A stretch of DNA of 64,000 bases from Alteromonas antoniana (GTDB taxonomy: Bacteria; Pseudomonadota; Gammaproteobacteria; Enterobacterales; Alteromonadaceae), in the NCBI RefSeq assembly GCF_019249295.1, contig NZ_JAESDH010000015.1, positions 1 to 64,000 of the forward strand, in the 5' to 3' direction. Positions 54,551 to 63,543 of this stretch are shown here, piece by piece. The position numbers and the translations under genes were made by a program. The notes beneath the pieces were generated by a model. It was not told the DNA's origin. It saw nothing but the letters and a program-made list of their open reading frames with translations, and ran no database searches. Each line of letters starts with the position of its first letter. The stretch's first letter is position 1.

Positions 54551-55678
54551 ATGATGAGAAGACTATGCCTCTTATTTTTGTTGGTTGCTCCATTGGCTTG
54601 GGTTCAAGTTTCCTGGGCACAAGAGCCTTATCCGTTGTCTGATGAGGACAAAAAGATCGTTGAAATGAGCCGCAGCATTTTACAAAGTGCTGTGGATGGT
54701 TCATCTGAATTTATCGAGCCTTTTTCACCGATTGAACAACCTGCGTCGCTCAAACATAACGATGAATGGTTGATTTTTGCGTCGTCTTCACTGGGAGATT
54801 CCTCACTGAAGCAGCTATTTAAAGAGGCCAGTGCTACCGGCGCTATTGTGTTGTTTCGGGGAATTCCTGAAGGAAAGACCTTGGGGGCGGCTATCCGTGA
54901 TTGGCATACGCTGATGACGGGGCTTGATCCTGTTCCTCAGGTTCGAATCGATCCGAAAGCCTTTGTGCACTGGCGGGTGACTAGCGTGCCTGCTATTTTC
55001 CGCATAGAAGATGACAAGGTGACTGCAAGTGCACTAGGGGTTTACAGCAAGGACTGGTTGCAGCGTCAAATTGAAACAGGCAATACCGGTTCATTGGGTC
55101 AACGCGGTCCTATTCATTCGATTTTAGAACCGGATTTGGTGCAAGTAGCGATGCAGCGTTTACAGTCGATTGACTTGGGCGCGTTAAAGAAAAAAGCCAT
55201 TGAGCGTTTCTGGTCTCGCCAAACATTTACTGAGTTACCCAAAGCCACGCAGTATCGGATAAGAACGGTTGATCCAACCATCGTCATGCAGCGGCCACTA
55301 TTGGATGCCAATGGCCGAACATTGATCCCAGCGGGAACGCGTATTAACCCGCTAAAAGCCTTGCCATTTACTCAGCAGCTCGTGGTGTTTAATGCGTCGA
55401 ACGCTGAAGAAGTGGACGCAGTAGCGCATTGGCTTGAGGGCCAAGATAGGACACTGCGCCGCATTACGCTTATCACCACGCAGCTCGACCGTACTCAAGG
55501 CTGGAATCGCCTCAATGCGATAGAAAAGACATTGGACAGTCCGGTTTATCTTCTCAATGCCTCGCTAAAGCAGCGCTTTGATTTGCAAGTCACCCCATCG
55601 TTTGTTCAAGCAAAGGGACTCGCGTTTGAAATAGAAGAAATTCCAGCAAAGGAGCTTGTTCATGAAAAAGCTCAATAA
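54551..55678 (+). CDS. traW: TraW with fused TrbC domain
   Basis: 375 residues from ATG 54551 (MMRRLCLLFLLVAPLAWVQVSWAQEP); ATG 54554 is equally possible, and AGGAGG lies just upstream. Signal peptide, then a TrbC-like domain (about 65-170: LIFASSSLGDSSLKQLFKEASATGAIVLFRGIPEG...WRVTSVPAIF), then the TraW domain (about 235-370: YRIRTVDPTIVMQRPLLDANGRTLIPAGTRINPLKALPF). In F these are separate proteins. Periplasmic pilus-assembly factor. Overlaps traU by 17 bp. Confidence 0.9.
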   Translation: MMRRLCLLFLLVAPLAWVQVSWAQEPYPLSDEDKKIVEMSRSILQSAVDGSSEFIEPFSPIEQPASLKHNDEWLIFASSSLGDSSLKQLFKEASATGAIVLFRGIPEGKTLGAAIRDWHTLMTGLDPVPQVRIDPKAFVHWRVTSVPAIFRIEDDKVTASALGVYSKDWLQRQIETGNTGSLGQRGPIHSILEPDLVQVAMQRLQSIDLGALKKKAIERFWSRQTFTELPKATQYRIRTVDPTIVMQRPLLDANGRTLIPAGTRINPLKALPFTQQLVVFNASNAEEVDAVAHWLEGQDRTLRRITLITTQLDRTQGWNRLNAIEKTLDSPVYLLNASLKQRFDLQVTPSFVQAKGLAFEIEEIPAKELVHEKAQ

Positions 55679-56690
55679 TACGTATCGTCTGTTGCGGACT
55701 CTCGTTGTCATGTTTGTCCTAAGCGCATCTATTCCTGCAAAAGCCGACCTGACCTGCCCAGACGCGGGGTTATTGTCCGGCAAGTTGCTGACGGATGTTT
55801 GCTGGTCATGCATTTTTCCTATCCGGGTTGCCGGTCTTCCTCTTGGTTCTGGAAATGTCCCAAGCGGCGCATCAAACAAGTCATTTTGCTTATGTGAAGA
55901 CAACTTAGGTGTGCCAAGGCCAGGTATTGTTACCAGCATGTGGGAGCCAGCGCGTCTGATTGAACTGGTCAGAACGCCGGGTTGCTCGCCTTCCCTGGGA
56001 GGGATTCGTTTACCGTTAGGTGATAGACGACTGCAAGGTGGTCATGGCGAGGGTGAATACGACACCGGTGATCTCGCTTTCTACCATTACCATTATTACG
56101 CCTTTCCGCTTTTGGTCATGCTCGATTTGTTCATGGATGGCAATTGCAATGCCGATGGTTACATGGACTTTGACTTGATGTATTTGTCGGAATTGGACCC
56201 AACATGGCTGAACGATGAACTGGCCTTTTTTACTCAGCCTGAAGCTGCTGCCGTTGCCAATCCATTGGCTATTTCGGCTTGTACCGCTGACGCTGCCTCA
56301 TCGACGCTTGGTAAACCCATCGACCAGTTGTTTTGGTGTGCTGGCAGTTGGGGCCATCTCTATCCCTTATCTGGCCACACCTTAGCCATTGGCTCATTAG
56401 CAGAAAACACCAGCCATTTAGCGGCGCGTGCAATCGCGGCTCAACACAGGCGTGGTCTTGCTAGGCGAACAATGGGGAACAGTGCGCTATGCCGACCTGT
56501 TATCGAACCCATGCTGCCGAAATCCCAATACAAGATGAGTATGTTCTTCCCTGTACCGGAAACTGAAAGTGCGCATGTCATCGGTGAAAGCACCATGAAA
56601 TGGGGAGAGTGGCGAACGATCCCCGGTGCCGGTGAAGATGCGCTCTACATTTTGTGGCGCTGGCAAGACTGCTGTAACTCGGGAGGTTAA
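55662..56690 (+). CDS. traU: TraU, mating-pair-formation protein
   Basis: 342 residues from ATG 55662, with AAAGGAG about 8 bp upstream. Signal peptide (LRTLVVMFVLSASIPAKA) and a periplasmic domain rich in cysteine (CPDAGLLSGKLLTDVCWSCIFPIRVAG, CNADGYMDFDLMYLSELDPTW, CWSC-type pair). Disulfides would depend on DsbC. Needed for DNA transfer in F. Spaced 2 bp from traN. Confidence 0.93.
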   Translation: MKKLNNTYRLLRTLVVMFVLSASIPAKADLTCPDAGLLSGKLLTDVCWSCIFPIRVAGLPLGSGNVPSGASNKSFCLCEDNLGVPRPGIVTSMWEPARLIELVRTPGCSPSLGGIRLPLGDRRLQGGHGEGEYDTGDLAFYHYHYYAFPLLVMLDLFMDGNCNADGYMDFDLMYLSELDPTWLNDELAFFTQPEAAAVANPLAISACTADAASSTLGKPIDQLFWCAGSWGHLYPLSGHTLAIGSLAENTSHLAARAIAAQHRRGLARRTMGNSALCRPVIEPMLPKSQYKMSMFFPVPETESAHVIGESTMKWGEWRTIPGAGEDALYILWRWQDCCNSGG

Positions 56691-56692
56691 CT

Positions 56693-59600
56693 ATGAAACC
56701 AACACTTTTTACCCGAGTTTTAGCGGGTGTTTTATCAATCACTATGGCTTGCTTGCCCTTACATGGTGTGGCCGCTGATGTGCAGCGCCAATCCGGCTTA
56801 AGCGGACAACAAGAAGGTAAGCAATTACTGCAAAACTGGACGATGCCCGCACTTAACGGCAATACATTGTTGGTGCCGAGTGGCAGTGGTAATGAGTCCA
56901 TTAACTTGCAAGAGCTATTTCCTGGTATGGATCAGGGCTCATTAGATGTCTTAACGGGCGTTTATGGCTCTGATGCCAGCATGAATCAATTGGGGACGCA
57001 GCGCCAAGAGAGCATGGCATCCGAAAGTGGCGCTACGGGTGAGGCGTTTCGCTCGCTACAGCAAATCAAAGACAGGTCTCGGCCAGATATGGTCAATGAT
57101 CCGCTTTGGGCATTAACTGATGCGGTTCAAACTGACCCCAATCTATTAACCCAAAGCTTCCCCGGCTGTGAGTCTCAAGGTGAAGGCAGCCCAAATTACC
57201 AGCAATGTGACAGGCTCAATACAGCGGTTAACAGCTGCACTATTACTCACGATTACACGGCAGGCATCATTGAGCATGTTTCAGGGCCGATGAACCTTCG
57301 CTCTTGTGGTGAGGGGTGTCTTGAAGTTTGGATTGGACGAATTGGCGACAACTACTGGAGTGGCCGTTGTAAAGTGTTTGAACAGGCCATCACACTCAAA
57401 GTCGTGAACCCCGATGCGATTACCTCAGCCGTTCTTGAATACGCCAAATGGGATGACTACATGCAAGTGTGGCTTGGTGATCAGAAAGTCTGGTCTGGGC
57501 CGAACAATAACTTTCCACCAGAAACGGCAGGTCGTTGCGAGCTCAGTACCAGTTGGGAGCGCAATCCAAATACCGATCTCACTGCCAAGCTAAAAGCGGT
57601 AGAACCAGGTTTAGAAGTGCCGGTAAAAATTCGCGTATCGGTTACGGGTAGTGGTGAGGGCTATGCACGCATAAAGGTGCGCTTTGATCCAACCAAGGTA
57701 GTGATGAATGATAGTTGGTCGCCACAATCCTGTATCGAACAAGCAGCGGATATCCCGACGAAGTTTTCAGACTACAGCATTCAATGCACGGATCAGCCTT
57801 CTTCAACCAACGGATGTACGGTGGTCAATGGTGTTTCAGTTTGTGAATCCTACTTTGCCCCTAGCCCTGTGGCTGGCATATCGCCTTTGTGTCGGCGTGT
57901 ACAAGTCAGTGTGGATGATGAAAGCTATAAGGGGATTGAAAATCAGGCCTGCCAAGTGCTTGAAGCGAATCCTTCCTGTGGATTCATGTCGTCAGAATGT
58001 GCCGAGACCAATGATAAAGGTGAATGCATTCGTTTTACCGATACCTATGACTGTGGATTGCAAACCAGCGATCCAAAGTGTGTGGTATCTAACCTTATGC
58101 CAAGTAGTTTTGAGGCCTGTGAGCCTACTCAGACGATTACGCCATTTACTGAAACCAAGCATGTACCGGATTACCAGGTGTGCGAGAAGATCAGCACGCT
58201 TACTGAGTGTCAGTTAGAACGACGTGTATCCGCTGAAACTCATCAACAAAGCTGGTCTATTGAGCGTGGTTGCTTTAGCTCTGAAACGCTCAGCTTTGTT
58301 CCACAGCACAGCAGTACTATGCAAACTGGGAACGCGATACTGAGAATTTTTGATAATCAAAATACTGAGATAAAAATTACCGAGTCGCCATCCAAGGCAA
58401 ATGGTTGGAAAACGACACTCTCACTGACGGGCAATAAGGAAACGGTGACTGAGACGAAACCGTCCATTAAATACCCTGAAATGACGTGTCCAAAAGGAAC
58501 CTTGGTTGGTTCATTGTGTAAAGTCGCCAATGGGTCGATTATTTCGTGGCATGAACCTCAGGAAGTTACTCGTTCCAGATGTGAATCCGGCTGGAACAAA
58601 GTCGATTTCGATACTTGCAGCCGAGAAGTTCAGAAGTGTTTGGCTCCTGCGAAACTGAGCGCTTCATTGACCTTCTCTGGCAAGTACTTAGAACAGGACG
58701 TTGTTCATCAATCAAGTGATCCGGGCATAGACCAATGCTTGATGCAAACGGATCAGTTTACTGCCGTGCAGTGGCAGTGTTTGGATACGGGCACAAAACG
58801 AATCGACGGGTTAACGGTTGGTAGTGGCGAGTTGGCCAATCTTGGGAGCCTTTATCCAGCGGTTGTTTCGTCTCCTGTTCATTTAACCAGTCGCGGCAGC
58901 TCTGATGGACTGGGACTCTCATGCTGGAGGGCAAGAGCAACCTACAATGCTTCGACTGCTCATCCAGAGTTCAACATGGGCAGCTCAGATAGCTGGGTAG
59001 ATGCCAATGGTAATACACAAACCATCGTTAATAACGGACAAAACACGACCACCAATACGTGTGCCGCGCTGGAGCAAAACCTGGCCTGCCAGTACGTCAG
59101 AACCGAATGCACTGAAGGCGGGGCTGGTCATGAAGGCTTCTGCTATATCCAAAGTTTGGTGTATGACTGCGGACAAAGCGTTGAAGTGCAAAATGCACGA
59201 ATGGAAACTCAATACAACTGTGAGGGGCCAGTTCGCTGTATGGGCACAGATTGTTTAGAGCCAGAGTCAATCAAGCAGGCTAACTTTGCAGAAGCCGCAG
59301 CGATGCTTAATGCGGCGCAGTTTATGACCAATGATATGTCATGTACGGGAGCTGATGGCCAAGATAACGTCGAGTGTACGGTCTTTAAAGGTAATGCTGG
59401 CCAGTGCAAAAAAGCCGTTGGTGGCATAGTGGATTGCTGTGAAAAGCCAAGTGGCGTGTCGTTATCGGATTACATCACGATGATAGTGGCGGTTAACAAG
59501 CTTGATACGGCAGTCATGGCCATGAATCCGTCTTCGGCAATCTATGGTTCGTGGAATACGCTCAGGGAACCAATCACCAGTACCTGGAGTGCGGTTAAAG

Positions 59601-60385
59601 AGCCTTTTGTGTCTGCATGGGACTCTCTCATGGGGGCTGGGCCATCAACGGCTGCTGGCGCGGGAGCGGAGCAAGCTGCGACTGGCTTTATGCAGGTGTT
59701 GACCAACAAAACGGCTGAGTGGGTAGGCTCTACGTTTGGTTCGGGGGCGCAATCGGCACTGTTTAGTAACGTTGGTGGTGCGGTTGGAGCCGATGGTGTC
59801 GTTTCGGGTGGTAACTTTGCCCTGGGGGGCGCTGCGGGCGCGGTTCTGAGTACGGTTATGACGGCCTACATGATTTATTCAGTCACTATGATCCTCATTC
59901 AGCTTATCTGGAAATGTGAGCAGAGCGAGTTTGAAATGAACGCCAAGCGGGTATTGAAGAGTTGCCACTATGTAGGCTCTTACTGCAAGTCTAAGTTCTT
60001 AGGTGCCTGTGTTGAAAAACGGCAGTCATATTGCTGTTTTACTTCGCCACTTTCACGGATCATTCAAGAACAAGTACGTCCTCAATTGGGCCTTGGTTGG
60101 GGCAGTGCCAAGTCACCAAACTGTGAAGGTTTGACCGCGAGTCAGTTAAACCAGGTAGATTGGAGCCAAGTCAATCTCGATGAATGGATAGGTATCTTGT
60201 CGATAACAGGCAACCTACCCGAAGTACCGTCACTGGATCTGGAACGACTCACAGGCTCAGGAAGTACGCTAAACGTTGATGGAAATCGTCAGAGTGCCGC
60301 AGATAGAGCCATTGAACGGCTAAACGGAATGGATGCACAGAAACTGCGTCAGGAGGCGACGGAAGAAATTTCGGGGAATAATTGA
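56693..60385 (+). CDS. traN: TraN, outer-membrane mating-pair stabilisation protein
   Basis: 1230 residues, twice F TraN (602) and in keeping with the large TraN of SXT/R391. Signal peptide MKPTLFTRVLAGVLSITMACLPLHGVAADV. Very cysteine-rich middle (about 160-880) with repeated CexxQ/C-type motifs, e.g. NPSCGFMSSECAETNDKGECIRFTDTYDCG and a second similar block NLACQYVRTECTEGGAGHEGFCYIQSLVYDCG, suggesting an internal duplication. A hydrophobic stretch near 1045-1080 and the final Cys-rich CCF segment follow. Binds recipient outer-membrane receptors. Confidence 0.92.
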   Translation: MKPTLFTRVLAGVLSITMACLPLHGVAADVQRQSGLSGQQEGKQLLQNWTMPALNGNTLLVPSGSGNESINLQELFPGMDQGSLDVLTGVYGSDASMNQLGTQRQESMASESGATGEAFRSLQQIKDRSRPDMVNDPLWALTDAVQTDPNLLTQSFPGCESQGEGSPNYQQCDRLNTAVNSCTITHDYTAGIIEHVSGPMNLRSCGEGCLEVWIGRIGDNYWSGRCKVFEQAITLKVVNPDAITSAVLEYAKWDDYMQVWLGDQKVWSGPNNNFPPETAGRCELSTSWERNPNTDLTAKLKAVEPGLEVPVKIRVSVTGSGEGYARIKVRFDPTKVVMNDSWSPQSCIEQAADIPTKFSDYSIQCTDQPSSTNGCTVVNGVSVCESYFAPSPVAGISPLCRRVQVSVDDESYKGIENQACQVLEANPSCGFMSSECAETNDKGECIRFTDTYDCGLQTSDPKCVVSNLMPSSFEACEPTQTITPFTETKHVPDYQVCEKISTLTECQLERRVSAETHQQSWSIERGCFSSETLSFVPQHSSTMQTGNAILRIFDNQNTEIKITESPSKANGWKTTLSLTGNKETVTETKPSIKYPEMTCPKGTLVGSLCKVANGSIISWHEPQEVTRSRCESGWNKVDFDTCSREVQKCLAPAKLSASLTFSGKYLEQDVVHQSSDPGIDQCLMQTDQFTAVQWQCLDTGTKRIDGLTVGSGELANLGSLYPAVVSSPVHLTSRGSSDGLGLSCWRARATYNASTAHPEFNMGSSDSWVDANGNTQTIVNNGQNTTTNTCAALEQNLACQYVRTECTEGGAGHEGFCYIQSLVYDCGQSVEVQNARMETQYNCEGPVRCMGTDCLEPESIKQANFAEAAAMLNAAQFMTNDMSCTGADGQDNVECTVFKGNAGQCKKAVGGIVDCCEKPSGVSLSDYITMIVAVNKLDTAVMAMNPSSAIYGSWNTLREPITSTWSAVKEPFVSAWDSLMGAGPSTAAGAGAEQAATGFMQVLTNKTAEWVGSTFGSGAQSALFSNVGGAVGADGVVSGGNFALGGAAGAVLSTVMTAYMIYSVTMILIQLIWKCEQSEFEMNAKRVLKSCHYVGSYCKSKFLGACVEKRQSYCCFTSPLSRIIQEQVRPQLGLGWGSAKSPNCEGLTASQLNQVDWSQVNLDEWIGILSITGNLPEVPSLDLERLTGSGSTLNVDGNRQSAADRAIERLNGMDAQKLRQEATEEISGNN

Positions 60386-60616
60386 GCGTATCCATCTAAA
60401 ACAGCTTTGCCAATAATGTTCCATCATGGTTACTTTAATGAGCTTATTGCGCCTTAAGGTAACCAATTTGGCACTTTGGGCCTCTTATACTTTCTGTTCA
60501 GCGTGTGCGCAATTTGCTCTTATTTTTTTACCATTTTCAGACTTAGGAGGCTGCTGCAAAAAGGAAAAGCTGATAGTCTGGCACATATAAAATTTATGAT
60601 AAAAGGAAAATTAATA
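60386..60616. other. HS4 left boundary, region after traN
   Basis: 231 bp. GGTTACTTTAA (60427-60437) pairs with TTAAGGTAACC (60453-60463) in an 11-bp stem (one G-U). It lacks a T-run, so it is an attenuator-like or weak terminator structure. No gene seen; the reading frame upstream of 60617 is hydrophobic by chance. Confidence 0.4.
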
Positions 60617-60949
60617 ATGCCTAATTTCGATCAAAACTTTGAAGCTACTCGTTTGTCTATGCTTTCAAAACAACACCCTGACATTGTGAAGGTGTCGGGT
60701 GAGGTGGTGTTTCGTGCGGAAGATGACGAAGACCGCCTAAGCGGAACATCTTGGACTCTTGAAGATGACATTTTTGATCAGGTCACCGAATCAGGCTTCA
60801 AATTACACTTGCTTGAACTTCTGGATAATTTCATAGAATACCGAGGTCAATGTAACGAGCTGCCGAAAAAGGAAGGGATTGTGCGTTTTGGTGGTGGCAC
60901 TTTAAATATTGAATGGCTACCTAATGGAACTACCCATCTATCCAAATGA
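60617..60949 (+). CDS. Hypothetical HS4 cargo protein
   Basis: 110 residues from the ATG at 60617 (MPNFDQNFEATRLSMLSKQHPDIVKVSGEVVFRAEDDEDRLSGTSW), with AAAAGGA about 10 bp upstream. Acidic, soluble, no motif recognised. Followed 30 bp later by the glycosylase-fold gene in the same direction, so the two may form a unit. An upstream start at 60476 would add a hydrophobic N-terminus but has no RBS. Confidence 0.6.
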   Translation: MPNFDQNFEATRLSMLSKQHPDIVKVSGEVVFRAEDDEDRLSGTSWTLEDDIFDQVTESGFKLHLLELLDNFIEYRGQCNELPKKEGIVRFGGGTLNIEWLPNGTTHLSK

Positions 60950-60979
60950 TGTTTTATAAGAACCAGCCTGAGTTTTCCT

Positions 60980-61642
60980 ATGGATGATAAATATGTTTCA
61001 GAAATAGACTGTCTTGATAAGTTAATGGTTGCATGGTCAGAGGCATTCCCGAAGGATTGGTATTTCAACTACGATGGAGTGATTTCAACTGAGGACTGGG
61101 ATAGTTGTGGTAAAAAAGTTTTGTTTGTTTTAAAGGAAACAAATGAAGCAAAGCAAAATATTGTCAACGCTATTAATAGGGCTATTGAGGTGAAGGCAAG
61201 TGGATGGTGGCGAGGAAAGGTTCTTCGTCGGGTGGGGCGTTGGGCTTACGGACTTCAAAAATATGATGGGGCTGTGCCGTCACTGAGAGATGCTAAATTA
61301 AATGAAAAAAATGCAGTTAAGAATATTGCATACATAAATATAAGGAAAACATCTGGAAGTGCGCGAACCGACCAAAAATCATTTGACGCCCATGCCAAAG
61401 AATTTGCCCCTTTTGTTCGAAGGCAAATTGAGTTGATTAACCCTGATATTGTTGTGCTTTGCGGCACATATAATCAAGTTAAACGTTACGTATTCCCTGA
61501 GCTTAAAAAAGTTAGCGAACGAGTGCATGTTAATGACGGGGTTGTCTTCATCAATGCCTTCCATCCTGCCGCAAGAAAAAAGTCGGCCATGCTTTATCAT
61601 CAAGTACTCGATAACTACCACGCTTACAAAAATCATATATAA
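60980..61642 (+). CDS. Uracil-DNA-glycosylase-superfamily-like protein
   Basis: 220 residues. The core looks like the UDG/Mug fold: KVLFVLKETNEAK (about 44-56) in the place of the first motif, NIAYINIRKTSGSARTD (about 112-128), FVRRQIELINPDIVVLCGTYNQVKRYVF (about 142-169) and the C-terminal VVFINAFHPAARKKSAMLYHQVL (about 188-210) with HP as in the second motif. The usual catalytic Asp/Asn of known UDG families is not obvious. Related uncharacterised proteins sit in accessory islands. Function inferred from fold only. Confidence 0.55.
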   Translation: MDDKYVSEIDCLDKLMVAWSEAFPKDWYFNYDGVISTEDWDSCGKKVLFVLKETNEAKQNIVNAINRAIEVKASGWWRGKVLRRVGRWAYGLQKYDGAVPSLRDAKLNEKNAVKNIAYINIRKTSGSARTDQKSFDAHAKEFAPFVRRQIELINPDIVVLCGTYNQVKRYVFPELKKVSERVHVNDGVVFINAFHPAARKKSAMLYHQVLDNYHAYKNHI

Positions 61643-61690
61643 CCAATGCTTGAATAGTTATATGCAGCGCAAGCCTTGCGTCGTATCTTG

Positions 61691-61712
61691 AAAAAGCCCC
61701 TTCAAGAGGGGC
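61691..61712 (-). terminator. Intrinsic terminator after the s063-like gene
   Basis: On the minus strand: AGCCCCTCTTGAAGGGGCTTTTT, a 6-bp GC-rich stem and T-run, 21 bp after the stop of the 61733-62335 gene. Confidence 0.85.
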
Positions 61713-61732
61713 TGTGTGATGGGAGCCGTTCG

Positions 61733-62335
61733 CTAGTTGGCGGGAGTATCTGTTTCCTCTTCAGTGATATCGTCATCGGTTGAAGGCACCGCTTGCTCAA
61801 CTTCTGCTTCTTTACCCTTAGCTTGGGCTGATTTTCGTGCACGAATTTCGATATCAATAATGCGTCGTGCAAGTTTGATAATGCGCTGTTGCCATGCGTA
61901 GTTGCCATCAACACGTTGCTTGTTACTAAGCACGCTAGATAACCAGAGTGTGTCCATTGAGATCATCAACGAATCGAGTTTGCGCACTAAGCCGACAAAC
62001 TGGCCAACCTGAGGCGAGCTGATTTTAGCGTTGAAGGTAATCGGGTCGGTGTAGTCAGGTACTTCATCGATGCCGTTGGACTCCATCAATTTGTCCAAAC
62101 GAGATTGTTCGTTGTCTACCGCCTTAGCGCAATCCTCGATCAACTGGCTAATGATCTGTTCCACGTCATCAATTTCGTTCTCATCGCCAATGATGCGCAG
62201 GATGACATCGATTCCGTAAAGCGCACTGACCGTCCGTCTAAAAACACGGTCAACGACACGTTGCGCCTGTAAGCTATTAATTGTGAATGATTGTTCAAAG
62301 ATGGGTTTTGAGTAACTGGGTTTTGCTTGGGCCAT
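61733..62335 (-). CDS. Conserved ICE protein (S063/DUF1845-like)
   Basis: 200 residues. Helical protein with N-terminal KPSYSKPIFEQSFTINSLQAQRVVDRVFRRTVSALYGIDVI, a central FVGLVRKLDSLMISMDTLWLSSVLSNKQRVDGNYAWQQRIIKLARRIIDIEIRARK and an acidic tail. Opposite in direction to the tra genes and located between traN/HS4 and ssb, as SXT s063. The family DUF1845 includes AcaB of IncC plasmids, a regulatory protein; that relation is recalled, not tested. A small hairpin CTGAT...ATCAG adjoins GGAG in its leader. Confidence 0.75.
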   Translation of the reverse strand: MAQAKPSYSKPIFEQSFTINSLQAQRVVDRVFRRTVSALYGIDVILRIIGDENEIDDVEQIISQLIEDCAKAVDNEQSRLDKLMESNGIDEVPDYTDPITFNAKISSPQVGQFVGLVRKLDSLMISMDTLWLSSVLSNKQRVDGNYAWQQRIIKLARRIIDIEIRARKSAQAKGKEAEVEQAVPSTDDDITEEETDTPAN

Positions 62336-62638
62336 AAGTTTGCTCCTGATATGACAATAATCAGTCCCTAGACTAATCCTCTGTGAGGTAATGGCCTTTC
62401 AGCTAGGTGGAAGAATTGAGCATCTTTCTGACTATCCTGTCTGGATAAGACGGTTACACTGACTATCAAATATTGCTGATCTGTTTCAGTGATATCTGCG
62501 CCTGAGAGCATGAGCTCAAAGGAAGCCCGCCGCTGAGTATTCTCAGTGGTACTAAGAGGTAGCTAGCCTCCTTAAACAAATAGCCTGCATGTTCTTACAT
62601 GCTCAACCATGCGTTCCTTACGGTTCGCCTTTTCACCA
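62336..62638. other. Divergent promoter region before the ssb-bet unit
   Basis: About 300 bp with no gene. Promoter-like AT stretches and a small hairpin TGAGTATTCTCA near 62543. It should hold promoters for both the s063-like gene (minus) and the 62703-ssb-bet genes (plus). Confidence 0.4.
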
Positions 62639-62701
62639 CCCAACTGGGGGAGTTTTCCCCAGTTGGGGGTGACTCCTTCAAAACCAAATTATGGAGTCAC
62701 C
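62639..62701 (+). promoter_or_regulatory. Two-hairpin leader occluding the RBS of the 62703 gene
   Basis: Stem 1: CCCAACTGGGG (62639-62649) with CCCCAGTTGGG (62657-62667), 11 bp perfect, loop GAGTTTT. Stem 2 follows directly: GGTGACTCC (62668-62676) with GGAGTCACC (62693-62701), 9 bp perfect, which hides the Shine-Dalgarno GGAG. The loop of stem 1 (GGAGT) could instead pair with the ACTCC of stem 2, allowing two alternative structures. Same architecture before bet. Confidence 0.6.
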
Positions 62702-62702
62702 A

Positions 62703-63029
62703 ATGGAATATATCTTCGGATTTATTATCCAAATCGCGGGCATTATGTTGCTAGCAAAACTGAGCTGGTCGCTTTTGCGATTGCTTGCTCGTCAAAGCGT
62801 GCGTCCGTTTCGATTTGTACTTACTCAAATCAAGCGATTGCTCACACCAACACCAAAACGTCGTCCAATGGCAGTGCCTAAAGCTCCTGGTATGCCCCGT
62901 TTGACATCTGCGTTTTACAAAGAGCCACATCAGTACGACATGGCTTTACTCGAAATACCAACCTATCTGCGTCGTCAGTCTTCTTTGCCCAGCCGGGTAG
63001 AAGCGACTGTGTGCACAGAGTTCAACTAA
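62703..63029 (+). CDS. Small membrane protein upstream of ssb
   Basis: 108 residues from the ATG at 62703 (MEYIFGFIIQIAGIMLLAKLSWSLLRLLARQSVRPFRF), with GGAG 7 bp upstream inside a hairpin. One or two N-terminal membrane segments, then a basic, Pro/Arg-rich tail (TPKRRPMAVPKAPGMPRL). Conserved position in SXT-type ICEs just before ssb; function unknown. Confidence 0.65.
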   Translation: MEYIFGFIIQIAGIMLLAKLSWSLLRLLARQSVRPFRFVLTQIKRLLTPTPKRRPMAVPKAPGMPRLTSAFYKEPHQYDMALLEIPTYLRRQSSLPSRVEATVCTEFN

Positions 63030-63044
63030 GACGAGGAGAACATC

Positions 63045-63464
63045 ATGAAAAACCAAGTAACACTCATAGGCTACGTTGGCGCTGAGCCAGAGACACGAGC
63101 CTATCCATCAGGTGATTTAGTGACCAGTATTTCACTGGCCACTTCTGAGAAATGGCGCGACCGTCAATCCAATGAGCTCAAAGAGCATACGGAATGGCAT
63201 CGGGTCGTTTTTCGAGATCGTGGTGGATTTAAGTTAGGGCTAAGAGCAAAAGATTTAATCCAAAAGGGAGCGAAGCTTTTTGTTCAAGGGCCTCAGCGCA
63301 CGCGTTCATGGGAGAAAGATGGCATTAAGCATCGATTGACCGAAGTGGACGCGGACGAGTTTCTGCTTCTTGATAGTGTGAACAAAGCATCTGAGCCATC
63401 ACCGGCGGATGATGCGAGCTCCCAAGCTAATTGGGCACAAACTTATCCTGAACCAGATTTTTAA
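63045..63464 (+). CDS. ssb: Single-stranded DNA-binding protein Ssb
   Basis: 139 residues. OB-fold SSB: MKNQVTLIGYVGAEPETRAYPSGDLVTSISLATSEKWRDRQSNELKEHTEWHRVVFRD, KGAKLFVQGPQRTRSWEKDG, and an acidic C-terminal tail ending TYPEPDF, close to the usual DDDIPF-type tip. GAGGAG upstream. Works with the following Bet recombinase and coats transferred single strands. Confidence 0.93.
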   Translation: MKNQVTLIGYVGAEPETRAYPSGDLVTSISLATSEKWRDRQSNELKEHTEWHRVVFRDRGGFKLGLRAKDLIQKGAKLFVQGPQRTRSWEKDGIKHRLTEVDADEFLLLDSVNKASEPSPADDASSQANWAQTYPEPDF

Positions 63465-63489
63465 CCGAGCAAAAACGCTTTAACCCAGC

Positions 63490-63539
63490 CGGGAGTACTT
63501 TCCCGTCAGGGGCAGACTCCCACTTTGATTGTCGGAGTC
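63490..63539 (+). promoter_or_regulatory. Two-hairpin leader occluding the bet RBS
   Basis: Stem 1: CGGGA (63490-63494) with TCCCG (63501-63505). Stem 2: GACTCC (63515-63520) with GGAGTC (63534-63539), which contains the Shine-Dalgarno GGAG of bet (ATG 63544). The primary sequence aligns with the leader at 62639-62701 (ACCCA...GGGAGT...CCC...GACTCC...GGAGTC), so the two are related copies about 840 bp apart. Confidence 0.6.
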
Positions 63540-63543
63540 CATA

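Noticed and set aside
57708-58217. 169-residue ORF inside traN in another frame
   Set aside because: Overlaps the clear Cys-rich TraN coding sequence; no start signal.
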